Notes: generated from the sequence alone by a model not told the origin. A DNA stretch of 64,000 nucleotides from Liolophura sinensis (GCF_032854445.1 NC_088301.1:8492281-8556280), one strand, 5' to 3'. Positions 11,937-25,345 are shown, numbered from the stretch's first letter. Made by a program: numbers and translations.

Positions 11937-14842
11937 ATTTAATTTACTGAATTGTTGTCTGGATTAATGTGTACATTGTTTTTTTACAACATTTTTTGGC
12001 TAAAAGATTATATTTATATGAACTGAGATGCATGTTTATTTATATTCATAGATTTAAATAATTTGTAATTTTCAGTGTATATTAGAAACGTTTAGGAAGG
12101 GAAGTGCGTTTACGTTGATTATTTCTCCTCCAGAATATAGATAGCTTTAATTGAAAACAAAGTGAACACAATATACTCTGTAGTGTTTTTATCAGAAGTC
12201 TTTGAGATATAAACAATAAAAAGCATGCTCCCTGTAAAGCAGTTGCTCAATTGTCAGACCCAGCAACAAGGTTACATTTCGGAAAATACAGTATATGTGC
12301 ATGTAGCATTGGTCAAGCATTGATTTTTTAGGCAAATGTTCTATCAGAGATCGTGTTGCTTTGGACACTGTTCTTACTTTGAATCCTGGTCACAATGAGA
12401 AATTGGACCCCCACCCAATATCCTCTACTTCATTATAGCCTTCAAATCAGGTTCCTACAGACGCAGTTTGATCCCATGGATTTGGATTTCAGAGAGGGCT
12501 AAAAGCTCTTAAGGCCTCTGGTCAGCCGTATGCGGGTCATAGTCAGGCCGTTAGACAGTGACCCACTAATTCCACATTTTACATCTATCGATCATCATTG
12601 ATGCACTCTTTTATTCCAATCTGGTCTTCTGTCTCATTGGCATCTATTCAGGCCAAAAGTCCCTTTGTGTATGTTCACATGGAATCTAAACAGCATTGAC
12701 AAACAAGTTCTACAGTCCGTTGGCTTTATTATTGGTCCTTGTCTGTTCTTCTCTGGAGTTAATGCAGTTGACTTAATGTTGTTATGGATTCTATCATGTT
12801 ATTGTATTGAGTTTGTTCCACAAGAAAAGAACTATATTATAACACAACATCAATTTGACCGAAATATTTGCCATTTTCACGGTTCAGCTAAAACACCCAT
12901 CCTCTAGCACTCCTTTTGCTGTGATAATGCATGCATAATTTTTCTTTTTTTGATTTGGTTTTATTTCATTGATGTTTATGCTGTACTCATTAAGATTGTT
13001 TCACTTTTGTAGTGGTGGTCAACATCATGGGTGCTTGGAGTCACCTTTCAAGTCACTCCAACACACTATATTCCACGTACATGTAAATGGGAGGAAATTT
13101 CAATCCAACGAAATAAGGTTGGATCCAGCAAACTTTATGCACATGTAAGGCCATGTAAAACTAAACAAATTGTCAACCATGCATGTATCAGTACTGTCAA
13201 CCACTTTGTGTGCATGTGAGACTGTCGAAAAAAAAATGTCCTCCATGCTCTGTCAACAACTTCATATCACCAATGAAGTCCTCAAGAACAAGGGAGAAAG
13301 GAATCTTGAAAATTGCCTGTCCAAGCATGACACTGAAATTGTTGGCTTAAGGAGATGTTGTGGGTTTAATAGACATGATGTATTGAGATGTCTTTTGCTC
13401 TATAACTCAATCCTTGAAGAATTTCACCCTTGCAGTTAATACGCCCTATTTCTTCTGATTTTTAGGATAGATATAAGTAGTGCAAAGAAAGCAAAGAATT
13501 ACATTTCCCTCTCTGTGTTTGGGAAAGTGAAGATATGAATATGTTGGTCATTAGATGTACTAACAATGTGATAAAAAGGAACTACATTTCCCTGATACAA
13601 TTACTTTTAATACTAATTACTAAACTGCAATATTGGTTAGGAAGAGCAGACCATTTGTCCCCAAAATTGGAAGAATGAATTTATGGATTGTTAATGAGTT
13701 ACATGGACAGTATTGAGTTAGCTCTCAATATGTTCATCTTGAGCTATGCTGTGTTCTCTGGATTCGAAGGTGAAATATTTGGTAATATCTCCAGCTTTAA
13801 TTTTAATTTTAAAATGGGTATGCCCATTCTTTTAAGATCAATTCATTTTGAGTCTGTTTTGACCTGATGAATTTTGAATTTCTGAAGCCAGCTAGTCATT
13901 TTTTGCGGTTCTGAGCAAGTTTAATAAAGCAAACTTCACACTGTGTAAAACCAAAGGCAAGAAAGATTATTATTTTATAATTCTAAAAAAGTAACAGAAC
14001 TAAGAGTGTTCCGTTTATTTCCATGTACATGCATTATTTTATCATGTATGGGAACAAAATTAAATGATTTTAAATGAAACAAAATCATCAGTGCTGCATG
14101 CAATTCAGTTTTCAGGAAAATGTTTACAAAGGTTGTTTTTTTTAAGAGCAAGCAGTTTTTTTTTATGTATATAAAGCACCTTGTTTGACTGTATATTCAT
14201 GAAGACCGGTTTCTTTTAGAATCAAGGAATTTGCATTGATCCATTTTCCTTCTTGGAATCTGTTAGCTAGTTATTAAATGCTTACTATAATGTGCAGTTC
14301 TTTTGGCTTTTTGGGGTTGATGACATCACCCAGAGGCTTTTCAGTGTGTTATGTTTTGGGGGAAAATTTCTTTCAGCATTCATCCATTGCAGTCAGAATG
14401 TCCATCCATTACCAGTAAGCCTATTTAATGCTGTTTAACTTAAAGTACATGTATAAGTAATGTATTTTCTGCATGCAATAATGTACAGGTACCTTGGAAG
14501 TCTAAATTAGTCTTCGGGTGTTAGGTGGGCTTTTAATAGCTACTTAAATATGATGTACATGTAGGTTTAAACTGCACCATAACTTTAGTATACATTGCAT
14601 GCAGTGTTATGTGCTAGCATTATGAGAAGTTAAATTTAAAGTATGGTAGGCCATGCTATTTTTGATCCTTCACTTACGTTTAGCTGAATAAGTAGGTTGT
14701 GAAATATTTCAAATATTCCAAAATATCCAGAAGTTCCACAGTGTATACATTAAATAATTTATACATTAAATGATAGTATAAAAGGCTAAAACTACACAGG
14801 CCTGTTGGCTAAATCCATGGCAGCTACATATTTATTTCAATG
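11937..14842. other. Non-coding interval, nothing recognised
   Basis: Unique sequence without a recognisable gene. Short ORFs at 12665-12907 and 13031-13439 show no family resemblance. A slightly less AT-rich patch at 12.36-12.66 kb is also unassigned. Confidence 0.5.
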
Positions 14843-15011
14843 TATAATTATATACCACAGTGTTATTTCATAATTATATACCACAATGTTATGTCATATT
14901 ATTTCATAATTATATACCACAATGTTGTTTCATGAATTATTTCATAATTATATACTACAACATTATTTCATATATTATTTCATAATTATATACCACAACG
15001 TTATTTCATAC
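14843..15011. repeat. AT-rich minisatellite (ttatttcataattatatacc type)
   Basis: At least five repeats of taattatataccacaatgtt joined by tatttcata spacers of varying length. Individual copies differ at one to three bases. Confidence 0.88.
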
Positions 15012-15731
15012 TGTATGTTTGACAGAAATATTCTTACTAAATGTTACAGGAACAAGAACAAATGTACCCTGTTCAAATGTGAACAGAGCATGTAGGTTCA
15101 AGTTAAAGGTCAGTTCATGTGTGTTTTAACTGGCTCTGGTCGCATAATAATATCTTGCTCTAATGCATTTTGCGGGTTTAGGGACCATAACATTGGATTC
15201 ATAGTTATATTCAGGGCTAGAGCACACGTTTAATAGCTTAGTTGTCCAAGTCATTGTTACTCAGCATTGCCAAATTCTCCTGGGCATGCATAGATTCAAA
15301 AGCTGAAAAAATTGACTTTTCTATGTTAATTGCCTCTCTATGCCTCATGCATGCTTCAGAATCTGGGCCCAGTTTTATGACCATGACAAAATGATATATT
15401 CCTGACAAGACTATATTGGAGTGCACAGTGTATCTCGCACCTCCTCGATCTCTAACTTCCATCTTCCATTATCAGCTTTTAAGGTAGAGTTGGTCCATGT
15501 AATTCCCTGCGGCAAATTGGCTGAGAGTTTCCTGTTTGTGTGACAGGAGGTGAGAGAGCTAGAGCATGTGACATGTATAGTGTGGATGACTCAGTGCCTT
15601 CAATGGCCAGGCCAGTGGATGACTAGACTCCTGGGCTCATCTGTATACATGTGTATATATGTATACAATGTTGCATTTCAGCTGTATATTGATGGGTGAG
15701 AGAGTCAAAGTCAAAGTATAATTGCCCAGAA

Positions 15732-16070
15732 TAAGTGAGTGAGTGAGTGAGTGCTTGGGGTTTAACGTCGTACTTAACAATTTTTCAGTCATATGACAAC
15801 GAAGGAATCTTTAAATGTAATGTACCTCCTTGTTGCAGGACGGATTTCCACTGCTCTGTTATTTAGTGCTGCTTCAGTGAAATGCCTAACCGAAGGCAAG
15901 TAAGCTGCCCAACCCGAGCCATTATACTGATACGAGTCAACCAGTCGTTGCACTATCCCCTTCAAGGTGAACGCCAAGCAAGGAAGTTACAACTTCCTCA
16001 TTTAAGGTCTTAAGTGTGACTCGACCCAGGATTGACCCTGGATCTACCGCTCCCGAATGCCCGAAATGAA
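15732..16070 (-). mobile_element. tRNA-derived SINE, family B, head-truncated
   Basis: On the minus strand it starts with a tRNA-like segment carrying a B-box-like gggtcaatcctgg (about 16026-16040 on +). It then passes through a conserved body (on + strand: cgagccattatactgatacg, cagtcgttgcactatcccct, ctccttgttgcaggacggat). It ends with atgactgaaaaattgttaag, then tacgacgttaaaccccaagc and a (CACT)n tail, seen on + as gtgagtgagtgagtgagtgc from 15735. The A-box part of the head is missing or degenerate. The 339-bp length fits a near-complete copy. Confidence 0.85.
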
Positions 16071-16780
16071 TATTATCATTAAATTCAGGTGGGCGTGCAT
16101 GGAAGTGTTACTGAGTAGTTTGTTGTAGATTTTGCTTTTGTGTAGGCTTGATAAAAGGACACTTTGGTCTCTACTAAGTATACATGGTTTCTGCAGGTTC
16201 ATTAAGCAGATTTACATGTAATTATCATACAGTACCTCAAATTATGGTATTCTGGTGGATGCATTTGTTAATTGGTCTAAAATAATTGTGTTAGTTTATT
16301 TTGTATGTGGTACGTATTTGAGAAGTGCTTTCAAAAGGGACAAAATGTGTGTAAAATCCACAGCATAATGTAGGTTTAATCCTTATGTAAACCTACATGT
16401 ACATGTACTTCTGACATTTCTGTCATTTAACCTTATTCATATACTAGTATTACAATTGTGCTGCAGTGCATGTAAGCAGGAAACAGCAGATATGTTAATT
16501 CCTGGCCTGCCTTTCATTGCTAATTAACATACTCAACATATTTCTGTATTTCAGTTCAGATATAAACCTTTTTTAACAGAATTACTATTTCCATTGTTTT
16601 TAATATTAAAGCTGTGTATTTTAACAATACTTACATACTTACATAAATGTACAGTGTATGTCTGTGCATAAAGAATCATTGTAGTCTTGTAGCTACCTGG
16701 GTACAATAGCGTTGTTGATACGCTGACAGGTTGCAATGAATCAGCCACCGTCTGAGTGAATCATAGCAATATGCGTTATT

Positions 16781-16990
16781 GTAACTCTTCAACCTTTTCG
16801 CATGTTTGCAAGGTGTTTATTCAAGCATATTCTGAAGGCTTATTCTGTGTAACAGATAAAACTATACTTTTTGTCAAGGCTTGAAATTGGCCAATCCACT
16901 CTGTGTTTCTAGTTTTGTTTCCAAAGTCAGCTTAAAAATGCATGTAAATTGCACTGAAATTTTGTCTTTTATATGCGATGTAAAGTTTGA
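16781..16990 (+). mobile_element. MITE-like element, family 1
   Basis: Starts gtaactcttcaaccttttcg followed by catgtttgcaaggtgtttat and tcaagcatattctgaaggc. The right terminus (tttatatgcgatg) is decayed, so the inverted repeat is only partly recognisable. It has the orientation of the copies at 46.3 and 58.3 kb. Confidence 0.78.
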
Positions 16991-18682
16991 TGAATGATGA
17001 TACATGTTGTGCAATTACACAGAGAGGTCAAGCTTAATTGCCATGCTGCAGAAATGAATTAGAATAAACCCAATGAAACTGCATTATTTTAATTTGAGAT
17101 TAATTATCTCAACAACATATGCAGTGGCAATGACACAGCTACATAGTGCAAATCCAGTTGAACGCCAGAACCTGACAGGAATTCCATGGAGAGAAAAGCT
17201 TTCTAGCTACATGTAGCTACATGTGGACTAGTATTTCAACCTTAATTTCCACTAGAATCTGAATGTGTTCATTAAGTGGATTGAGTCAGTGGAAGTTCAA
17301 TTCAACTTTCAAATTTTTGCAGCCGTAGTGTGAGTTAATGGAATGGAAGCAATAACAGTTCAGGCACTTTATTTAATAGCTGTGATTCTGGATCTCCTAC
17401 AAGAATTTATGCCTTTACTCTTCACGTAAGATTTAACTCTCGGTATACACGTTGTACACAGCCAGTATAATCATCACAGGGAGCCAGCCAGAATACATGG
17501 CAATGGCATGTATGCCAGCTCTGAAGGGCTAAATTATTTATCCAGGCAGAAAATCAGACATTCGCATAATAGTTAGTTGCAAGACCAGTTTCCAGAACAA
17601 TAATCAACACAATTTTAAACCAACAAAATAGATACATAAAGATCGCAAAAAGTAAGAAATTAGCACAGATTCTTGTAACGAGGTGCATATTATCAAAAGT
17701 TTTCAGTGATGTCAGAAACATGTAAGGAGACAGTCATACCAAGTCACAGTGGCCAGTTTTCTTGCTGACCAGAGTGCATGGGCAGTACAACGCGGGCTTA
17801 CTGCACTCTGTTGAGGAATTGGGAATGAAAACATACATGAACATAACATTTAATATCAAAATGTCTTTTTAACACATTTTACATACATGGCATGTTTAAT
17901 TGTCAAAAATACTGGTACATAAGTTACATTTAATGACATCCTATAATAAACAATATACATTTTGGGCAGTATGTTCATTTACATCTGCAAATAAGTTTTC
18001 ATCAACAGGAATTTAATTATGAGACAATACACAATTTTTACATTCTACATGTGGATCATATTAAAAATCATGAATGGTTTAAGGTTATATTGTTGCCTTT
18101 TATGTATTAATCTGTTCATTTTTTCTCCGTTGTAATTTGAAGCGCATGTACAAGTTTCACTCATACATGTATATGGTTTAACTGCAGGCAGGTTTACAGG
18201 ATGAACATGGTTGCTTTTAATGCGGAAGACTACATTATAATGTGCATGCGATAGGGCTGCACCGCTTGCTGGTACATGTAGCTAGGCTAGCTGACATGCC
18301 ATATTTTTTGCCCGTGTTATTCAAATACCTCTCAAGGCCAATAATGCGAGGGCGGATGTGTGCTCACCCCTAGGTTAACTAAATAATATCGGTGAATGAT
18401 CCACGAACTCAGTATTAATCTACATGCAATATGAAGGCGTTATTTCCCTGAAGATTTACGGATTGCTTATTTAATGGTGTGTTTTCGCAACTCTCTGCTG
18501 TCGATTACTTACGTCTTTATACTGTAATATATACATATATATGTACATTTAGCGTTTATTCAAACCAAATATTACTCTGTAAACCGTCAGAGAATAAGAT
18601 AATTAATCTTAAATGAATTAGACATTTTGTCACAATTACAGGTAGGTACGTCATATATTATAGTGATTATGTTTCCTTTTTT
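16991..18682. other. Non-coding interval, nothing recognised
   Basis: Unique AT-rich sequence with scattered ACATGTA palindromes. No gene or clear repeat recognised. Confidence 0.5.
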
Positions 18683-18695
18683 TAAATATCCACTA

Positions 18696-18954
18696 GGGGC
18701 CTCCATGGCTCAGTCGGTTAGCACGCTAGCGCAGCGTAATGACCCAGGAGTCTCTCACCAATGCGGTCGCTGTGAGTTCAAGTCCAGTTCATGCTGGCTT
18801 CCTCTCCAGCTGTATGTGGGAAGGTCTTCCAGCAACCTGCGGATGGTCGTGGGTTTCCCCAGGGCTGTGCCCAGTTTCCCACCCACCATAATGAAGGCCA
18901 CCGTAGTATAAGTGAAATATTCTTGAGTACGGCGTAAAACCCCAAGCAAATAAA
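18696..18954 (+). mobile_element. Full-length tRNA-derived SINE (family A) with 13-bp target duplication
   Basis: The 5' head ggggcctccatggctcagtc, then ggttagcac, contains an A-box-like tggctcagtcgg. The B box gagttcaagtcc lies at 18775-18786. The body follows (catgctggcttcctctccag, aacctgcggatggtcgtggg, cccaccataatgaaggcc), then the tail gtataagtgaaatattcttg, agtacggcgtaaaac and AAATAAAT. The direct repeat taaatatccacta flanks it at 18683-18695 and 18955-18967. It is the most intact member in the window and a good reference for the family. Confidence 0.95.
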
Positions 18955-18967
18955 TAAATATCCACTA

Positions 18968-20510
18968 AATCAAAATTTACACACGAATAATATTGTCAAA
19001 GTGACATTATCAAAGCCATTATAATTCATTCATATAAATGGCAAGGTGCTAGGGAGCATGGTGCATGGTTGCTATGTTTTAAGCATTCTTAACATGACCA
19101 TTATTGGAATCACATTAGAATTAGCACTATTTAGAATAAAATCCCACCTGAGGTAAAAATTGACAAAAGACCAGATTTCACTGGTTTCTTAACTATAAAT
19201 TTGCCAACTATAACCAGTACAGCATGTCTTCACTGCTCTGGTTTTACTCAGTGCTGAAATCTTTAAAATTATACAGAGGAGTTTAGGCTCAAAAACTGAA
19301 AGTAAAATAAGTGCTCAGTAGAGTACCATGTGACCTGTCACAAATCCTAGGCAGCTATTGTTTTATTATAACATGATAAACTGATAAAGGTTTCACAGTA
19401 AGTTATTTAGACTAGACGAACAATAAGGAAGACAGTTGAGGAGCTCATAGTTAATGTCAACTTAATTATAAGGAATGGACAGGGGGTGTCATTTTGTCTC
19501 CGGTACATGATGAGAGAGCTAGGTGATCGGTAAATTAATGTCAACAAAAGTTTGCGTAACATTTTGACAAATCACAAGACACAGAAGGTCTATTATATAT
19601 TTTTACCTTTTTATAGCGACAAAGGAGTTCAAAATGCCCTGTTCATACACAACCACCTAAAAATGTGGACAGAACGCAGTGTGTAATTATGTACTGTGCA
19701 GCATGAATATAAAAACCTACAACAATTACAGATCTGAAGTTGAAAAGAAATTTTTGGTGTGTTTTTTCTTTTTTTGTCATAAACATTTGTACATTCTGTG
19801 TATGATCTGTACATATCTAATGGGCAAAATTTCTATATGTGTAGTAAATGTCTCATTGACACCGTGGGCATGAGGAGTATGAGATGTGAGACATGTGACT
19901 GGGATAAATTCTGTGGTATATGTTAATGTAATACAGATCTAACTGGCGCCACTTCTATGATATACCCCAACAAACATTTTGAGATGGAAATTGGGGAATC
20001 TTGTACGTCCCAGTGATCATCTGATGAGATTTCCTCACCGCCATCAATACGCTTCGGTTAGTCTGAGTCTATAGAAAGCCCTCTTCGTCTCCTTACCAGT
20101 TACTTTAATTAAGGCTAAATTCCCCAGGGTACAATATTTTGGGCACCGTCTAATCCAGTCGGTAGATCTTCGACCTGGAGTAACCTTAATAACAATTGCA
20201 TCCTTTAGCGTACTCTCTTTTAATAAGTACGATAGCCTGCAGTCCTTGGATTCTGTCTCTCTCCACCAGACATCTTAACGCCGTTTTCTTAATTATGTAC
20301 TTCACCAGAAGGCAAGAGAGCTCAATAACTCAAGGTATTGCTGGCACATTTTCATCTGGATGTTTCAGATTAACTACATAGAGTGTATGTCGTGTTTGTT
20401 TTCTGCATGATTTGTATGGTACTAGCCATAAACACTGCATATGTCAGGCTGTTATACATATTAGAATATGTACTCTGTCTTTAGGCAATCCAGAGTTACA
20501 TATTACATCA
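18968..20510. other. Non-coding interval, nothing recognised
   Basis: Mostly unique sequence. A balanced-composition patch at about 20.03-20.37 kb stands out from the AT-rich flanks but shows no recognisable coding potential. Confidence 0.5.
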
Positions 20511-20514
20511 TGTT

Positions 20515-21077
20515 GAATGACCTAACCAATGAGAGCTTCGAAACAAACCATCTCATGACCATTACTTAAAACAGCTCTGATCAATCTAACCAGTGAGAAC
20601 TGCCAAATCTCAAGACCAATACTTAAAACAGCTATGAGGGAGAACTGCCAAATTTCTCAACCAACACTTAAGACATCTCCGATCAACGGAACCATTGAGA
20701 AGTTCCAAACCTCATGACCAATACCTAAAACAACTCTGAGTGAAAACTGCCCATTAAACCTCATGACTAAAACTTAATTTATTTTTTGGATTGGTGTATT
20801 GGCCTGGGCCATCTGCAGCTACTGGCAGACCTTCCCACTTCCCCTTTTCCCGAAGAGAAAGCCAGCATGAGCTGGACTTGAACTGACAGCAACTGCATTG
20901 GTGAGAAGCTCTTGGATCATTATGCTGCGCTAGCGCACTAACAAAGTGAGGCCCTTCATGACTAATACTTAAAACAGCTCTCATAGACATAACAAGTGAG
21001 AATAGCCAAACCTCCCGATCAGTCGTTTAAACAGCTCTGATCAACCTAACGAGTGAGAACTGCCAAACGCCTCAACT
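20515..21077. repeat. Degenerate ~58-bp minisatellite interrupted by a SINE
   Basis: Repeated blocks of the form catgaccaatacttaaaaca, gctctgatcaacctaaccag, tgagaactgccaaacctc. About five blocks lie left of 20777 and two to three right of 20956, with frequent internal deletions. A minus-strand SINE sits inside the array. Confidence 0.85.
20778..20955 (-). mobile_element. Family A SINE, internally deleted, inside a minisatellite
   Basis: On the minus strand it starts gggcctcactttgttagtgc and carries the B-box region (on +: gctggacttgaactgacagc) and the gaagagaaagccagcatgag segment. The downstream central part is deleted before the tail. The flanks tcatgactaaaacttaa (20761-20777) and tcatgactaatacttaa (20956-20972) look like a 17-bp target duplication with one mismatch. 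The host array itself carries similar units, so the duplication is not independent proof. Confidence 0.87.
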
Positions 21078-21779
21078 GCCATACACAGTAATATGCAGGT
21101 CTGACCTGATCTGTAACCAGTGAGGGCTGATTTCTAAAGGCTTCATGCCTCCTCATTGTATGATGTAAGTGCTAAATTGATAAAAAATGAATGAAGCTAT
21201 CACCATAAATTTTACCAAGCTTTACACTTACGTCAATTGTGACTTCGAAGGTTTCAAACAGGACAAAATACATGTCTTATACATACATGTACTGTACATG
21301 TGCTTGCATGTGTGGGATTACATGATATATTTAAAGGTGTATGCAGTCATGCAGTTTTCTATGTATACACATACTCCACCCATGTATATATACTTGTATA
21401 TATACATAATACATGCATGCTGCTTGTGGGCTCTTGGCACTGATCACAAACTTCTTGTCATCAAGACAAAACAGTGTTCCAAACAGAAGGAAGTTCTTTG
21501 TCACAATTCTCACTGAAGACAATGTAAGTACAAGCGGTTGCCATAGCTACTTTGACAAGCATCCTGAAAACAAAGAATTAACGACCCTGACTGGCTTTTG
21601 TTATATTGGAAATCATTGGGCTTGGATCAGCTTGGATTCTGTTCACTGATAACTGCCACACCCATTGTCTTGTCAACATCCACCTCTCTCCCCCTTCCTC
21701 TCGACCCTTCCTCAGTAAATGTGGATGGTATTGTTACAAGGTTGACCAAAAAAAAAAAACAAAAAAAAACCACATACTA

Positions 21780-21828
21780 CAATATACATGTACATGAAGA
21801 CAGAACTTGTAACCATTAGGTTGTTCCT
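21780..21828. other. Short unique spacer
   Basis: An A-rich run at about 21748-21769 precedes this spacer, which leads into the ~30-bp minisatellite. No feature is recognised in it. Confidence 0.4.
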
Positions 21829-22163
21829 TGGCATTATGGTTACATTGATGTTATTTGTGGCATTATGGTTGTACATTGGTGTTGTTTATTGGCATTATGG
21901 TTACATTAATTGGTGTTATTTGTTGGCATTACGGTTACGTAAATTGGTGTTATTTGTTGGCATTACGGTTACGTAAAGTGGTGTTATTTAGTGGCATTGT
22001 GGTTACATTGGTGTTTTTTATTGGCATTGTGGTTGCATTGGTGTTATTTGTTGGCATTGTGGTTACATTAATTGGTGTTATTTGTTGGCATTGTGGTTAC
22101 ATTACATTGATGTTATTTGTTGGTGTTATTGTTAGATTGGAGTTATTTGTTGGCATATTCAGA
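21829..22163. repeat. ~30-bp minisatellite (ttggcattatggttacattg type)
   Basis: About eleven units of ttggcattgtggttacattg plus gtgttatttg, with variants carrying acattaattg or acgtaaattg. Overlapping + strand ORFs read as repeats rich in W, Y, I, V and L and are artefacts of the array. Confidence 0.93.
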
Positions 22164-22465
22164 AGGTTCTAAACATTGTAAAGTGTGTCGATCTAATGAA
22201 TGTTGTTGTTGGAGTCATACGTATTTACATATATATAATTGTTATACTCTCGTAGTCTGTCCGGTCATCTTTCCTATAAGCATTTCCCATCAATCAACAC
22301 ATTTTCTCCGACAACACTGGCATTTACATTTACTTGAAGCATTCCACGAATTTATCTTTTCAGTTGTAGAATCTACACAGACTGTCCCAATAAAAAAATA
22401 TAAAAAAATTATGTACATGTGTATTAGTTGTGATAGAACACAACTACTTACACAGCTTTAATTCA

Positions 22466-22645
22466 GGAGTCGCTGTGAGTTCAAGTCCAGCTCATGCTGG
22501 CTTCCTCTCCGGCCCTAAGTGGGAAGGTCTCCCAGCAACCTGCGGATGGTCGTGGGTTTCCCCAGGGCTTTGCCTGGTTTCCACCCACCATAATGCTGGC
22601 CGCCGTCGTATAAGTGAAAACACCAATCAAATAAATAAATAAATT
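22466..22645 (+). mobile_element. 5'-truncated family A SINE with internal tail deletion
   Basis: Starts ggagtcgctgtgagttcaag and continues with ccagctcatgctggcttcct and aacctgcggatggtcgtggg. In the tail, tataagtg is joined directly to aaaacaccaatcaaataaat, so about 20 bases (tattcttgagtacggcgt) are missing. The deletion could define a subfamily or be private to this copy. Confidence 0.9.
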
Positions 22646-23611
22646 AATACGGGAGACTATATGTATAAAAAATTGTGTTAATATGTTAATATATGATGAC
22701 CATGCAGAGCAACATGCTTGCACCTGTGCTGTTTAGACAGAATTGCATCAGTTGGTTTTGAATATTATTTTCAGTGATATTCAGGGCAGTGAATGCAGGT
22801 ATGTCCTCTTTTAAGACTTGTTTGTTCATAATGTTGGATGGGAAGCTAATGTACATTTGAAAGGAAATCCAAGTATAAGCATTGAGAGATAACGCACAGA
22901 TATCAGATAAAAGTAACTGTGACCATTATCATCTTTATTCAAGGATAAGAATCACAGCATTGTCTGTCACTTTATTAATCGAAATAGTCGTCTTGTAGTT
23001 TTTGATGACACTATTATTAATTATGTAAACTATTCTGATGTTTGAACTGCAGTATTATATAGAGGCCTTTTTGAGAATTCTCAAAGATTATACATATGTA
23101 TTTTTTACCGTTTTTCCCCTACGGCCATTTCTAATGGCAGTCATCCCAGTGAGACAGTTTCAGACAGAAACCTATTATTAACAGGGAAAAAAATTTAATG
23201 CTCAGTTTGAAAAGTGTTTATGGTCTGTGAAATTGTCCTGCTGGGAAAACGGCTTTGACTCCATGTCAGACCGGTATTTATGTGGGCAGTTCTATCAGGA
23301 TGAAGGCTTGTTAGCCTGGTTCTACATGTATACATGTTGCTGCAGCAGTCTGAGAACAGACTGCTAGCACATTTGTAGTATTGTAGGAAAACATCCTAAC
23401 TTCTGTAATTTCACCCATGATTATATAATTTGTAGATTGTGATTCTGAGAGATTGTGTTGATCTTGGAGAGGTGTTTTGAAGTTGGTTAGAATGTACTGC
23501 ACACGTGGATTGATATACCCTTCTGGGAAAATTAATATTTTATGACATTTATTTGCCAGTAAAATATATCTTATACATACTGTAGACCTATGTGAAACTT
23601 TTTATATATGA
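22646..23611. other. Non-coding interval, nothing recognised
   Basis: Unique AT-rich DNA without a recognisable gene or repeat. Confidence 0.5.
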
Positions 23612-23700
23612 ACTCCAACCATATGAAATGCTGGCTGCCACCATGTGTTTAAGTGAAATTTACTTGAGCACAACATAAAACTCCTATCAAATAAATAAGT
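23612..23700 (+). mobile_element. 3' fragment of a family A SINE
   Basis: Retains aatgctggctgccaccatgt, then aagtgaaatttacttgag, then ataaaactcctatcaaataa. It is strongly diverged and 5'-truncated. Confidence 0.7.
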
Positions 23701-25099
23701 GAATTATGACTATGCTGATTCGAGGAAGTGTCAGAGATTTTGCACGTAAATTGCCTGGTGTGTGTGCGCACGCATATAGAGTAAAAGCCTGACCCTGTGA
23801 TCATGTTAGGACACATATATATATAGTGAGCCTGCATGGTGGAAGTACATGCATGTGTACCGGTACATTCTTTATAGAACATTCTCTTTAAAAATTGCAT
23901 TGTATTAGTTCTCCTGTTCCAATCGCTCAAGGACGAATACATCCTTGGTGTGATTTTAATATTTCATATCTAAAGTACATGTAGGATATGACAGCTAGGG
24001 GAATAATCTCTTCTGAATCGGATCAGATGATCCACCCAGTGTTGTAACCCAACTACTATATGTTGGATACAATGGGGAGGTTAATGGATCGGGCTGCAGA
24101 GTTCAGGCTTGCTACCTGGCAGCTTATGGCTGCTCCAGCTGGTGGGTAAGCAGCTATGGACATTATTAATTACCTGCTTAAGCTGCCAGCCCATATTGTT
24201 TATGGTATCTCCTGGTATATTACCATCCTGAGTAGCCTATAGCTATAAACAAAAATTGCTAGGTGTTAGGGTTGGAACTATATGCAGAGATTACAAAATG
24301 CCATATGGCACCTGCTGTGTAATAAATCAAGAATTACAAGGGCAAGATTGCTCAGATTTCATTTTTCTTCTGTGGACAGAATACCCATTACTAGATTGCC
24401 TGCAGCAGAGAACATGAGTGCATACTTTCTCATTTCAAAATTATGCACCAGACTTAACTAACGGATGAAGTGGTTTAGAACTATTGATTTTCATGTATTG
24501 ATTTAATGAATATATTGCAGATTTGAAGATGCATGCCCCTGAGACAAAAAAATTTCATTTTGTCCAAAGCTAACATGTATTGATGTTTGAATACATGAAA
24601 TTTAAGCTTTTTATACTTGAGATTTGCAGTTGTTTTCGTTTAACAAAAAATACAATGTCTACGCTGCATTTCATTCTGGGTTTATCCCTCTCTAAGTAAC
24701 CATGCATGACTATGTTTTTCTCAGCATATTATTTTGAAACCATCATAGTTTTCTCTTAGCTTAAAATACAGCATGGAACCATATAATGTCATACCATGTA
24801 CACCTTGCTGATTCAATCTGGTTGACACTGGATGGTTAATTGGTAAACAGTGTGTAATCTGTGCAGTCAAATGAAAACTTTTGCCATTAGAATGGAAGAC
24901 AGGACTTACTGCTATCACCCTTGCGTCAACTTGGGCTTTTGTTTGAAGGAATCAGATGCATGACCATGCATGAATGAACAGGTTTTAATAGGGTCAGGGC
25001 AAAGGTCAGTCCATGTACATGTAATAAATAAATTATAAGTACATCAACAAATTAAGAGACTTGCAATGTCATGTTGTTTGCTGAATGCTTCTTCCTGCA
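23701..25099. other. Non-coding interval, nothing recognised
   Basis: Unique sequence. A patch at about 24.10-24.20 kb is dense in CAGCTG/GCAGCT palindromes (E-box type), without further support for function. Confidence 0.45.
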
Positions 25100-25345
25100 A
25101 TACGGTGTGCATATCTGTCTATGTACGTCACATAATTTGTGCAAAAACTTCTCAGTAATTTGCCAAAGGTCAGTGGTTTAATATGACAAGGCAATTCTGT
25201 TTCCTTCACTCATAAAAGTGAAATATTGGCGAGGTGGCATTATAACCATAATCACTGATTCATAAAAGTGACGGCCATCAGATACATGTATGTGACAAAT
25301 TCATGGGGCATGGCATTGAATAGCAACTGAATAAATAGATGAATC
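25100..25345 (+). mobile_element. Degenerate family C SINE-like repeat
   Basis: Contains ggtgtgcatatctgtctatg, then cttctcagtaatttgccaaa and ggtcagtggttta. It then has two partly duplicated cataaaagtg segments and an aactgaataaatagatgaat tail. It is alignable with 6715-6885 but diverged. Confidence 0.55.

Noticed and set aside
18696-18790. tRNA gene-like A and B boxes
   Set aside because: They belong to the head of a SINE (continuing into SINE body and tail, with target duplications), so this is not a functional tRNA gene. The same applies to the heads at 30.77 and 33.42 kb.
21788-22461. Hydrophobic + strand ORFs of 62-114 codons
   Set aside because: Mainly translations of the ~30-bp minisatellite and its right flank. 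No membrane protein family is recognised.
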